Origin: Nemertoderma westbladi
Taxonomy: Eukaryota > Xenacoelomorpha > Nemertodermatida > Nemertodermatidae
DNA: 20,558 nucleotides
Direction: 5' to 3'
NCBI GenBank assembly: GCA_032718475.1
Contig: JAUCBJ010007244.1
Location: forward strand, 1 to 20,558
Shown here: piece after piece, positions 1-8,720 of the stretch
How positions within the stretch are numbered: the stretch's first letter is position 1
How the letters are laid out: every line of letters starts with the position of its first letter
Program-made: the position numbers and the translations under genes
Notes under the pieces: model-generated
What the model saw: only the letters and a program-made list of their open reading frames with translations
Told to the model about the DNA's origin: nothing
The model's database searches: none

Positions 1-17
1 AAACTCAGATAGCAGAT

Positions 18-1604
18 ATGACGGAGTTGATAGAAGATGATCTTGGTATCAGGGAGCGATATACTCTACCTTTACAAACATTTGTGGATAGCTTGATACG
101 CGGTGAAGCCGATCCAACCATTACAGAGGACGATGGTCGTTATATCGAACCGCCGATGTCCCAAGAGCAACTTACGCGTGAATTGGACTATCGAAAATTC
201 ACCGCTCGCTATACGCATCGTAATGGTACGTATATGGACTTCTTAACTACCGGCCATCCTATCGACTTGCATGATACGGACGATGTAGACACCGAAAGGG
301 AAATGGTTCTATTTAAATATCATACCCAGCGGAGTCGTAATGATAAACCGAGAATAGAACACGAAAATTCTATTCGTAACAGACTGGAAAGAGAAAACGT
401 TGAAGAACCGGATAAACGCATCGACTTCAACGACTACCTGGAATTTTTGGGAGAAACCTATCTCAACATCGCCAGTCAGCAGAACCTCGAGACTCTATAT
501 CCTCAAGGTATACATCATGACCCCATGGTAGAACTCAAATGGCTCTATTTCACTATGATGTATCTTACCGCCGATCGTCCACTACCTGTTATCCCGGATA
601 GTTTTGAACAAATGGAAGAATATTGCAAAACTGGAGAACGATCACCCGCGTTTCCTCTACAGGATGTTGGTGTTATTGTGACGAATGCCCTAGACCCAAC
701 CAACAAACTGAAGGACACAAACGTCCGCTGTTCCTATTTCCACGAACAACCGGCGATGGAAATTTATTGCGCGTATTGCAGACTCAATAACTTGCACATT
801 TTTGCGGTTTGCCCTCAATTTATGACTCAATGTCACCATTGTCAACTAAAGGGACACGCCAGTTTCGATTGCCCTTTTAATCACGATTTGGAAAGCGTAG
901 ATGAAATGATCACACTACGTTACATCAAAGCTTGGGAAGCGAACGCTGATTTACATTGTGATTCGCGCCATCGTTATTATCCTGGACGCGCTTACGAAGG
1001 AGTTTATGCGTTCCATCCTTATCTATTCACTTCTGTCGAACAGAAATCACGCATATCGAGTTACGAACTACTGAAGCGCATCGGAGAATGTATTTCAACC
1101 AAGTTCTTACGCAAATTTCTCAGGAGTGTTAATCCTAGCGACCTTCATTCATATAACCTAATCAATTTTATCCGTCAGGATCCGGACTATGGAGACTTAT
1201 TTGTTAACTCACACCCCGAGTTACAGGAAGTATATCGACGGCCTTACGAATACCGAGCCCGCGAACGCGAGTTGGAAAGAACCATTAAACCCAGGAAGTT
1301 TCTGACTGCCTATGGTCCACCCACGGCTCTCGTTCAGACCACTCGTAAAGGACCCGTAAGAGCGGCCGTCCTAAAACGCGCTTTCAAGGCCGTTAGACCC
1401 CTCTCCCCCGACATTGATGTCAATCAACCCGGCACTTCGACTGGCGGATATACCGACCATAATCCTACACCCTCTGATGCAATCATATTGCACCCTTCAC
1501 CCAGGAGTTATAGCCCTCCTTGTAAAGTGGCTCGCCCCAAAGAGAAAAAGACTCTGGCCAGCTTTAAAAAACTGCGTAAACGCCGTCCGCGCAAGAAAGA
1601 CTAA
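18..1604 (+). CDS. Unknown 528-aa protein with tandem zinc knuckles and basic tail
   Basis: I do not recognise this protein. The ORF is long, intact and intronless, and it is visibly richer in G+C than the DNA after it. Two zinc-knuckle-like motifs lie side by side: C251-C254-H260-C265 (C-X2-C-X5-H-X4-C) and C272-C275-H280-C285, the latter an exact retroviral-type C-X2-C-X4-H-X4-C. The first 240 residues are rich in acidic residues, Arg and Tyr. Residues 410-528 become Pro/Arg/Lys-rich and end in a cluster of Lys and Arg (about 506-528) that could bind nucleic acid or act as a nuclear signal. No signal peptide or membrane segment is visible. The first ATG of the open frame was taken as the start. 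The stop lies 77 bp before an LTR-like repeat, so it may be the last ORF of an element extending leftwards (a gag-like or accessory ORF). A Polinton- or virus-derived gene or a domesticated gag are alternatives. ORF reality is likely; function is open. Confidence 0.6.
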   Translation: MTELIEDDLGIRERYTLPLQTFVDSLIRGEADPTITEDDGRYIEPPMSQEQLTRELDYRKFTARYTHRNGTYMDFLTTGHPIDLHDTDDVDTEREMVLFKYHTQRSRNDKPRIEHENSIRNRLERENVEEPDKRIDFNDYLEFLGETYLNIASQQNLETLYPQGIHHDPMVELKWLYFTMMYLTADRPLPVIPDSFEQMEEYCKTGERSPAFPLQDVGVIVTNALDPTNKLKDTNVRCSYFHEQPAMEIYCAYCRLNNLHIFAVCPQFMTQCHHCQLKGHASFDCPFNHDLESVDEMITLRYIKAWEANADLHCDSRHRYYPGRAYEGVYAFHPYLFTSVEQKSRISSYELLKRIGECISTKFLRKFLRSVNPSDLHSYNLINFIRQDPDYGDLFVNSHPELQEVYRRPYEYRARERELERTIKPRKFLTAYGPPTALVQTTRKGPVRAAVLKRAFKAVRPLSPDIDVNQPGTSTGGYTDHNPTPSDAIILHPSPRSYSPPCKVARPKEKKTLASFKKLRKRRPRKKD

Positions 1605-1924
1605 CTGTTTAGAGTATTTACGTATATTAGAAACTGTGATTTTGTATATTTATAGACTTGAATCCCATTTTCTGGGAGCGGTGTAAAAGCTTTTGCGGAT
1701 ATAATCAGTCCCCTTGCCCGCAAAGTACCGTGTGGGTGTTTTAACGGACATAAAAGTCATTCTTCTATATGTGTGCTTTGGCGGACATGGCAAGGCACAA
1801 AACCCGCAATGCGTCAAATACTCTAGCACAGTGTAGCCTTTATGATTCAGATTACGACATCTAACAGCTGGTTGCTGGCATGGAAACGGCCGTTGGACAC
1901 ATGGTTCTTTGTTTAGCTTAACAG

Positions 1925-1932
1925 CCAATCAG
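1925..1932 (+). promoter_or_regulatory. CCAAT box conserved in both LTR-like copies
   Basis: CCAATCAG followed by (A/G)GGCGATTTT-type sequence occurs about 245-275 bp into each LTR-like repeat (1925-1932 and 6395-6402). Its preservation between diverged copies fits a CCAAT-box promoter element bound by NF-Y-type factors. This is inference from motif and conservation only. Confidence 0.4.
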
Positions 1933-2564
1933 GGCGATTTTTACTGTTGATGTGGAGATATTCTACAGATCGTGCTAGGCGTGTTCAGTCTTATAGTTTT
2001 CTGTGTTATAGTTGTTGTTGCTTCTAGGCCAAGAACACCGGCTCTGGAGTCAATTTGTTTCAGACTTTAGAAGAAACATTAGTAGGCTTAGATTATAGAA
2101 CGTATAACTGTTATCAGTACAATCAGTGCTACATTAATGCACGGTGCAAGTCACTGCAACATACATTATTATACTGCTATTTACTGTTGTCATTATTTGT
2201 ATCAGTTGGTTGAATATTATTACTTGGAGAACATCGATAAATAACCCAAATTTCCCAATTTTCTTGATACACTACAGGTTAGAGAGACAGGTTACATATA
2301 GCGATTGCGACTTATATTATCGTGGTTTGTAGTGAATTTAATGCTATTTGATAAGCACTACATGAGTCAATTGCTGTTCTCTTTATGTATGATAAAATTC
2401 ATTGACAGTCGGCAGATTAGTGTGCAGTATTGTGCGGTACTGGTAGTGTGCATGATTGTGGCTGATAACTAAGCATTTCCTAAAGAATGCGCCTCATACG
2501 TGAATCATAAGCCTTACCGACTTACCGTTGTGTTTAGTATAAGTCATATCTCTGTTTACCTAGA

Positions 2565-2618
2565 TAGAGCGCCACGTCCTAAAGGAACTGTTAATATTTC
2601 CCGAAAGTGAATAATATT
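2565..2618 (+). repeat. 54-bp perfectly conserved LTR core
   Basis: These 54 bases, beginning TAGAGCGCCACGTCC and ending GTGAATAATATT, are identical to 7026-7079 in the second LTR-like copy, while the surrounding sequence differs at many positions. It may mark a regulatory or RNA-structural core of the LTR, or simply chance preservation. Confidence 0.7.
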
Positions 2619-2871
2619 GGTCAGAAATTATTTATTAACGATCAATCGAATAATACAGTAAGCTTACACTGCAATAAAATCTAAGCCCTCCGAATCCAGT
2701 CTCCCGGGTATATCCAGCGGGTGAATGGACGCAGGACGCGCACTAGGCTGGCTTCGGCTAATGTTGTGTTTATTGGTATTAAATACTTGTCATATGTTAA
2801 AGTCTATTTATAAACCAAAAGACATATAAATTTTGGCAGGTTAAACTGCTAAAGGTCTTCAAAAGCGCGTA

Positions 2872-3113
2872 CACTAATGGACATCAATTGTTGAAAAAAC
2901 CGCGTATGCCAGGTTTCATCCAAAAATATTAATCCCTTACCCCGGCACCACATATTACAATTTTTATAACGAAAACAAAAATTGCAAGTATTTCGAAAAA
3001 AATTTTGTTCGCAAAATCTATCCTCCCATTCAGATTTTTAATGCATGCGACTTGAAGGTGCAAAATATAAAATTTTAGTCTATGAGAATGATCCCTCACC
3101 CCAGCACCACAAA
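2872..3113 (+). repeat. Left terminal inverted repeat (242 bp)
   Basis: It matches the reverse complement of 5815-6035 almost throughout, with scattered substitutions and a roughly 21-bp insertion near 3040-3060 in this arm only (containing ATGCATGC). It carries two direct copies of a 21-bp motif. Confidence 0.88.
2932..3111 (+). repeat. Paired 21-bp motif in left TIR
   Basis: Two direct copies of ATCCCTYACCCCRGCACC followed by ACA lie at 2932-2952 and 3091-3111, differing at two positions. Two copies in opposite orientation lie in the right TIR. Repeated subterminal motifs are typical transposase-binding sites; that role is inferred. Confidence 0.7.
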
Positions 3114-3411
3114 GCGAAAATTAAATAAAAATGAAAATATATTTTTCTAAATTATTTTAATATGGCGCCGTTAACAAAATATATCAATGTAACAATACAG
3201 TATATGTATTATTTGTTTATTTAGCCGCACTCGCCAACAACGATTAATGCATTTTCTATCAATATGCTGTTGGCCTATTACAGAGGGAAATTCAAACTAC
3301 TATATGTCTGCTCTTAAAATTTAGCATCAGCAGTTCATTTTGCCTACCGGTACCGGTAAATAATATAGTTTTGATTTATCATTCAGTGTATCTACCTACA
3401 TATATCATAGA

Positions 3412-5630
3412 ATGTCTACAGACAAAGTAACAACACCTGGGGGGCCGACTACACGCAAGCAGCTCACTCATGAACTTTTTGGAACACCTGGTCCACTACG
3501 TGAAAATGTCTTGCCTCTTCAAATTGATGTATTATTGCGGGCATTTATCTGGGAAAAGTCTGAATCTAAGAAACTCACAGGATATGATGTAGCGAATAAA
3601 ACTGCCGCTTTACAGCTAACAGAAAAACTTATAAAGATATATAATACTGCGTCAATTCCAACAATCGGACGATATAAAATAGCTGAAAAACTATTAAGAC
3701 TGTATGATTCACGTAAAAGTGTTGAACGAATTCCAAGGAAACTAGAGCGGCGTGCAGCAGAGTTTGAGAGAAAAAGGGCAGAGTTTATGGAGAGTCTCGA
3801 TAATATATTTGTAGTGGCTGATGTCAACAATATTCCCGCGTGTGAACGTGCTTTTTACGAGGATCAAACTAATAAACGTGCGATGGTCATTGGAAGAACA
3901 GATTGGGCGTCTACTAGGAAAAATCTTCTTGGGTTAAAGCGAAAATTAAGGATGCGTCGAGCTTCTGAATCCGATTTACCCTATGAACCCGATGTATCCG
4001 ATGAATCCGATGTACCCTCTTCACCTGAATATGACAGTAACAATTCCGACGACGAGGATTTTGTACCCCCATTTCGATCATGTGATCACATGTCTGCACG
4101 TTCGAGTAGCGGGAAACCATATCCAAAGTTAGCGAGAGCCCTTGATCGTTAGGATATCTGACAGAGCAGGGGCTTCTATTGCATCAGCTGTCCTGGAGGA
4201 TTTGAATTTAATTTCATGCACTAATATATCAGCTATTGTGGATAGAAGTAAAGTTAGACGTGAACGTCGTAGTGGCCGCCAAGTAATGAAGTTTGATAGT
4301 GCTCTCTCGGGGTTGTACTTTGATGGGCGAAAAGACAAGACTTATGGTCATTCAGAAGATCGATGGAAAGTTTCGCCGAAAGCTCATAGTTGAGGAGCAC
4401 ATCAGTTGACTCTCTGAACCCGGGTCGGTTTACATCGATCATGTTTCACCTAAGTCTGGTAAAGCTACTGATATTTTTAAGGCAATAAAGGAAAGTGTGG
4501 ACCTCAGTAGTGTTCGTGTTATTGGTTGTGACGGGACTGGAGTCAACACAGGGAAGATTAATGGTATAATTAGAATCGCAGAATGTGAACTCAAAAAACC
4601 ACTTCAATGGCATGTGTGCCTACTCCACTTTAATGAGCTGCCGCTCAGACATTTATTTCTTCATCTGGATGGCACTTCCATGGGACCGGGCGTTTTTACT
4701 GGCCCTATTGGTAAGGCCCTTGTTAACTGTGAGAATTTGGAACTTAAACAATTTCAACCAATTTGTATTTCTGATCAAAGCCTAATAACAGAAATGCCTA
4801 AAGATCTTAACAGTGACCAAAAATACTTGTACGAAATTTTCAACAGTGTTATAAATGGAGTATGTTCTCAGAGTTTGGCTAATCCTTCACCTGGAAAGAT
4901 GGTTCAGAGTCGATGGCTCACTTTCGCTAGCTGCATATTACGGCTTTATGTTTCGACCTCAGACCCAGGTAGAAACTTGCTGGAATTGGCAACGTTTGTT
5001 GTAAAAGTATACACTCCCATGTGGTTCCACATTAAGGAACATTGGCAATGCTATAATGGACCAAAACATGTTTTTAATTCCATTTCATTATCCCACTACC
5101 TTCCAGATGATCTGCGAGCAGTAGTTAATAGAACAATACAAAGGAATGCCTTTTTCTCCCATACTGAGAACATATTGGTGGCGTTTTGTTGCGACAAGAA
5201 TCAAGCTATTCGTGAACTTGGATATCGTAGAATAATGATGGCCAGAGAAAAGGCTCGAATAGACCCAAGATCAATGGTTCGTCGATTTGTATTACCTCAA
5301 CTGAACTTTGAAGCAGCCAGCTATCTAGATCTCGTGAGCTTGGAATTCTGGCGTATGAATCGCTTTGAGCCACCACTGACAGGTGATATTCCAGCAGAAA
5401 AGTTTATTGGATATCCGTTGTTGTACGACATAAAGCCAGATGTAGCTGGACTTCCTTGTCACACACAAGCCGTTGAACACCTCGTTAAGTTGGTGACTGA
5501 AGCTTCTGCTTCAGTGTGTGGTAGGACATCACGTAGTGGTCTAATTCGCCAGACATTTGCATCACGCAAAGAGCGACCTATGTTTGAAACCAAACGCAAT
5601 TATTACACAAATATAAATGTATCACCATAA
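3412..5630 (+). pseudogene. Broken hAT-like RNase H-fold transposase
   Basis: Three reading-frame pieces read in order as one protein. Piece 1 (3412-4152, 246 codons) has a basic, Lys/Arg-rich N-terminal region and a Ser/Asp/Glu-rich stretch near residues 180-220. Piece 2 (open to 4393) contains LYFDGRKDKT, like the first catalytic Asp motif of hAT-type transposases. Piece 3 (4344-5630) has GCDGTGVNTG (second Asp, residue 12 counting from 4497) and, 29 residues on, C-X2-H in VCLLH, the D...CxxH spacing of hAT transposases. Lesions are a frameshift near 4145-4152, a frameshift near 4340-4346, and an in-frame TGA at 4407-4409. All coding pieces lie inside the TIRs. The family resembles uncharacterised conserved proteins found in many arthropods and cnidarians. 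Introns instead of frameshifts are unlikely because adjacent pieces join without a gap. hAT itself is inference. Confidence 0.65.
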
Positions 5631-5814
5631 ACTAATACTTGTTTCAAAGTCACCGAAAATAATATTGTTTCAAATTATTATCTGGGGTACAGTATTATAA
5701 ATTCGAATAAAAAAAATTATGTGGTTTCAAATTTGTGAAATATGTTATTGATTTGCCATAGCTGGCCAGGCCATGTACGAAGAGAACATTTACTTTTTAT
5801 TCTTGAATTTTCAA

Positions 5815-6035
5815 TTTGTGGTGCTGGGGTAAGGGATCATTCTCATAGACTAAAATTTTATATTTTGCAAATCTGAATGGGAGGATAGATTTTGCGAACA
5901 AAATTTTTTTTCGAAATACTTGCAATTTTCGTTTTCGTTATAAAAATTGTAATATGTGGTGCCGGGGTAAGGGATAAATATTTTTGGATGAAACCTGGCA
6001 TATGCGGTTTTTTCAAAAATTTATGTCCATTAGTG
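5815..6035 (-). repeat. Right terminal inverted repeat (221 bp)
   Basis: This is the reverse complement of the left TIR (2872-3113) apart from substitutions and the 21-bp length difference. A short ORF crossing it (5892-6107) is a by-product of the AT-rich repeat. Confidence 0.88.
5817..5975 (-). repeat. Paired 21-bp motif in right TIR
   Basis: The motif GGTGCYGGGGTAAGGGAT, preceded by TGT, is at 5817-5837 and 5955-5975. It is the inverted partner of the two copies in the left TIR, giving four sites per element. Confidence 0.7.
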
Positions 6036-6087
6036 AGTGGGAGAGTGAAATATTTGAAAAAAAATATTTTTCACTCCACCCTAATGG
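6027..6087. repeat. Imperfect palindrome at the right transposon edge
   Basis: The arms 6027-6055 (CCATTAGTG...GAAATATTT) and 6062-6087 (AAATATTTTTCACTCC...CTAATGG) are imperfect inverted repeats around an A-rich centre. The right arm continues into CCAGG, so it resembles the TIR tip (CTAATGG, then CCAGGTT) with the intervening 30 bases missing. It lies between the TIR end and LTR-like copy 2. Confidence 0.5.
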
Positions 6088-6122
6088 CCAGGTTGGAATT
6101 TATGTAGAGTTTGCTCAACATG

Positions 6123-7316
6123 TGTAAAGGCTTTTGCGGATATAACTAGTCATTTTCCCCGCAAAGTACTTTGTAGGTGTTTTAGCGGACATAAAAAGCC
6201 GTTTTCTTACTATGTAGGTGTTTTAGTGGACATAAAAAGCCATTTTTCTGTTTGTGTACTTTAGCGGACATAACAAGCCATTTTATGCGGCAATACGCCA
6301 AAATACTCTTAATACAGTGTAGTTCAGATGACGACATCTATCAGCTGATATGTCGATGTGGAGCTTTTTGGCTTTCTTTGTTCGGCTCGCTCGACCAATC
6401 AGAGCGATTTTCATTTTATCTTGTACAGAAGCCTACGGAAGATCGCGCAATGCATTATGGTCTTTGTTTACCTTTTTTCCTGAGCCCAGAACATCGGCTT
6501 TGGATTTATTCTGTGTTTCAGACTTTAGCAAAACATTAGAATGGCTTTGATCATAGAAACGTATAACTGTTATCTAATCATATCTCATATCAAACCTATC
6601 ATATCATAACTTAACTATACGTACCTTTCACCGCATTATTTTACTGCTATTTACTGTCGGTTATTAATTGTTATCAGTTGATGGATATGTTGCTATATTT
6701 GGAGAATATCGATAAATAATCATAAACCCCAATCTTCTTGATATACTTAAGGTTAGAGAGACCGGTTACCTGTAGCAATTGCGACTTACATTATAGTGGT
6801 TTTGGAGTGAATTGAATGCTATTTCATAGACCCTACATGTGTCAGTTGCTGTTCTCCTTATATATGACTAAAATTAGTGAAGGTCGGCAGATCAGTGTGC
6901 AGCAGTGTGCGGTAGTGTGCATGAATGTGATAGATAACAAAGCATTTCCTAAAGAATGCGCTTTATACGAAAATCATTAGCCATCCCGTTGCGTTTGGTG
7001 TAAGTCATAACTCTGTTTACATACTTAGAGCGCCACGTCCTAAAGGAACTGTTAATATTTCCCGAAAGTGAATAATATTTGTCAGAGATTATATATTAAC
7101 GATCAATCGAATAGTACAGTAAGTCTACACCACAATAAGGTCAGAGCATCCGAATCCAGTCTCCCTTAACCGTGGGTGAATGGTCGCGCATAGGCTGGCT
7201 TCGGCTAATGTAACTTTATGTGTATCAAATACTTGTTATAGGCTAAAGTCGATTTACAAACTAGAAGATACCTAAAATTAGCGGGTTAAACTGCTAAAGG
7301 TCTAAAAGCGCGAACA
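6123..7316 (+). repeat. LTR-like direct repeat, copy 2 (1194 bp)
   Basis: This is the partner of 1682-2873, with TGTAAAGG at the left end and GCGCGAACA at the right end. The CCAATCAG box (6395-6402) and 54-bp core (7026-7079) are kept. It has one more 40-bp tandem unit than copy 1 near its left end and scattered deletions elsewhere. The bases on either side (ACATG and ATAAC) do not form a target duplication. Confidence 0.7.
6171..6285 (+). repeat. Tandem ~40-bp units in LTR copy 2
   Basis: Three consecutive units (about 6171-6210, 6211-6250 and 6251-6285) share GTAGGTGTTTTAGCGGACAT-like sequence then A-rich AGCC and T-rich ends. A weaker related unit with GCGGATATAA precedes them. Copy 1 has one unit fewer (1682-1797). 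Confidence 0.65.
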
Positions 7317-7870
7317 ATAACAGTTATACCTTCTTTATTGCAACGTAGGCAATAAAGGCAAAAGTACCGGTCGACCGGTAACCAGTAGGCCTAACTACCT
7401 AACCACCCGAACCGGTACTTACAGCAGTACAGGTACATCAGTATTATTCGATTGTGATAATTATATACCGGTAGGTCTTGATATTTAATCAGGGACTGCA
7501 GCCCTGGTTTTTTATTGGGATTTTACTTATTTCTGTCAGTTTTATTTATCTGTAAGTTAATATTGAGCAGAAGGCGTGTAAGCCTGCTCAGATTGTATAG
7601 ATAATTTGTAGGCTGGATTGTTGTCTGGCTGTTGTTAAGTCTGAAGAGATTGCAGTGTGTGTAGAGTGTATGTCCGATAAAGTACTAGTTAGGAACGTGG
7701 GGTATCCAGTGCTGTAAGGTAAATCCCCCCCCCCCCCCCCCCCCGAAAGAATAAGTCGTACTACTCGGTTAGAACGCATACTAACTTACCATTTCGGAGT
7801 CTGCATATACTGTAGTTTATTTAGGCTTGATAGTAGTCTGCCAGCGTTTGGTCTGTATTTTGTTTGTGTA
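7317..7870. other. Non-coding stretch with AgeI-type palindrome and C tract
   Basis: No credible ORF is present. It contains the perfect 16-bp palindrome TACCGGTCGACCGGTA at 7365-7380, further ACCGGT sites at 7411 and 7467, a short CAGGG...CCCTG hairpin near 7490, and a run of 19 C at 7726-7744. The latter makes a short reverse-strand ORF with a glycine run that should be ignored. Confidence 0.6.
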
Positions 7871-7894
7871 GTCTTTACTAGGGCTCGATCGGAG

Positions 7895-7962
7895 CTCCGG
7901 CCTCCGGCTCCGGCTCCGGCTCCGGCCATTTTGGCACCTCCGGCTCCTGCTCCGGCTCCGGT
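7895..7962. repeat. CTCCGG array, left end of the MITE
   Basis: CTCCGG/CTCCTG hexamers are repeated in tandem, interrupted once by CCATTTTGGCAC. A second array in the same orientation lies near the right end (8625-8686). Confidence 0.8.
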
Positions 7963-8624
7963 AAAAATATTGCCGGAGTTAATGTTTTAATAAAGTATTA
8001 TATTTCATGCATATTCTAATCCAGTAATCTGAACAATTATTTACACTATAAGTATGAAGTATTGTAGTACCGGTACAGCTTCAATCCTGCAATCTGTCAA
8101 TATCAAGCATAATACTGCAGTAATTACTTAGTCAATGACTGACTGACTGTCTGACTGTACTGCAGTACTGGTACTGGCCAGCTGGCTGACTAGCAGCGGA
8201 CTGTTACAGATAGGCCCTACTGTAAAAAATTGTTGTAAATGCTATGATTGTACACTGTACCACTGCAGCCATTTACTGACTGTCATGCCAGCATAATGTA
8301 CTGCAGTACGGGTACTGGTACACGTACGGTACAGCGGTAGGCTGGTAGGCTACCTACAGTACACACCTCTACCACAGTCAGACAGTGCACAGTCTGACAG
8401 TTAGTGAGTTAGGTACTGTAGGTAATTTTTAGCCGTCAGCGTCAGGCCGTCTGTCCGTGATAAATTAATTACTTAAATTTTAAATTGAAAATTCGTAAAT
8501 CTATAATTTATGAAATTAATTAGACCTACAGTACAGCAGTATGATTGATTATGAGCGATTGGCGAACGATAACCATACTTTATATTTTTAAATAAATAAT
8601 TAATTTTTGAAAATTTTTGAAAAA

Positions 8625-8686
8625 CTCCGGCTCCTGCTCCGGCTCCGGCCAAATTGTCCAACTCCGGCTCCTGCTCCGGCTCCGGC
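8625..8686. repeat. CTCCGG array, right end of the MITE
   Basis: Two near-identical tandem units of about 42 bp are each built from CTCCGGCTCCTGCTCCGG plus CTCCGGCCAAAT-type sequence. Orientation matches the left array, so the arrays are direct repeats and are not part of the terminal inverted repeat. Confidence 0.8.
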
Positions 8687-8720
8687 CAAATCCCAACTCC
8701 GATCGAGCCCTAGTCTTTAC

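Larger units (their letters stand above)
1682..2873 (+). repeat. LTR-like direct repeat, copy 1 (1192 bp)
   Basis: This copy aligns along its whole length with 6123-7316, with many substitutions and small indels. Similarity starts at TGTAAA and stops at GCGCG(T/A)ACA, so both copies have the TG...CA ends of an LTR and nearly equal lengths (1192 and 1194 bp). It carries a CCAATCAG box near position 1925 and AATAAA at 2673-2678 on the plus strand, fitting an LTR read left to right. The bases before it (GGGAGCGG) are purine-rich like a weak polypurine tract, so it could be the 3' LTR of an element holding the zinc-knuckle ORF. No 4-6 bp target duplication is seen around this copy or around the pair. 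The short ORF inside (2144-2332) is not conserved in the other copy. Confidence 0.7.
2872..6035 (+). mobile_element. TIR transposon, hAT-like, inactive (3.16 kb)
   Basis: The segment is bounded by long inverted repeats with tips CACTAATGGACAT and ATGTCCATTAGTG. It contains one broken transposase gene on the plus strand (3412-5630), about 300 bp of AT-rich leader with a TACCGGTACCGGTA palindrome (3345-3358), and 184 bp of AT-rich trailer. No target-site duplication is visible for any trial end within a few bases of the tips. The left tip overlaps or abuts the last bases of the LTR-like copy 1; the right tip is 87 bp short of copy 2. Superfamily assignment rests on the transposase motifs and is inference. 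Confidence 0.75.
7879..8712. mobile_element. hAT-type MITE, 834 bp, with 8-bp target duplication
   Basis: The ends are perfect 16-bp inverted repeats: TAGGGCTCGATCGGAG at 7879-7894 and its reverse complement at 8697-8712. They are flanked on both sides by GTCTTTAC (7871-7878 and 8713-8720), an exact 8-bp target-site duplication. Eight-bp duplications and tips beginning (C/T)AGGG are the hallmark of hAT elements. No transposase ORF lies inside; the interior is AT-rich with CTCCGG arrays near each end and many TGCAGTAC, GGTAC and GACT short motifs. Perfect TIRs and duplication imply a rather recent insertion mobilised by a transposase elsewhere. Confidence 0.9.

Noticed and set aside
1650-1928. 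92-codon minus-strand Cys-rich ORF
   Set aside because: It covers the LTR start units; the cysteines come from the repeated ACA/GCA-rich sequence and it is not conserved in copy 2.
2144-2332. 62-codon ORF with a membrane-like N-terminus
   Set aside because: It lies inside LTR-like copy 1, and the matching stretch of copy 2 does not keep the frame.
3519-4338. Minus-strand ORFs of 69-103 codons opposite the transposase
   Set aside because: No motifs; they are shadows of the transposase pieces.
5892-6107. 71-codon ORF with a hydrophobic start
   Set aside because: It lies almost wholly in the right TIR and is explained by the repeat's AT-rich composition.
6252-6550. Two overlapping ORFs of 95 and 66 codons
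   Set aside because: They fall within LTR-like copy 2, are not kept in copy 1 and show no domain.
7588-7779. 63-codon minus-strand ORF with a glycine run
   Set aside because: The glycine run is the 19-C homopolymer at 7726-7744.
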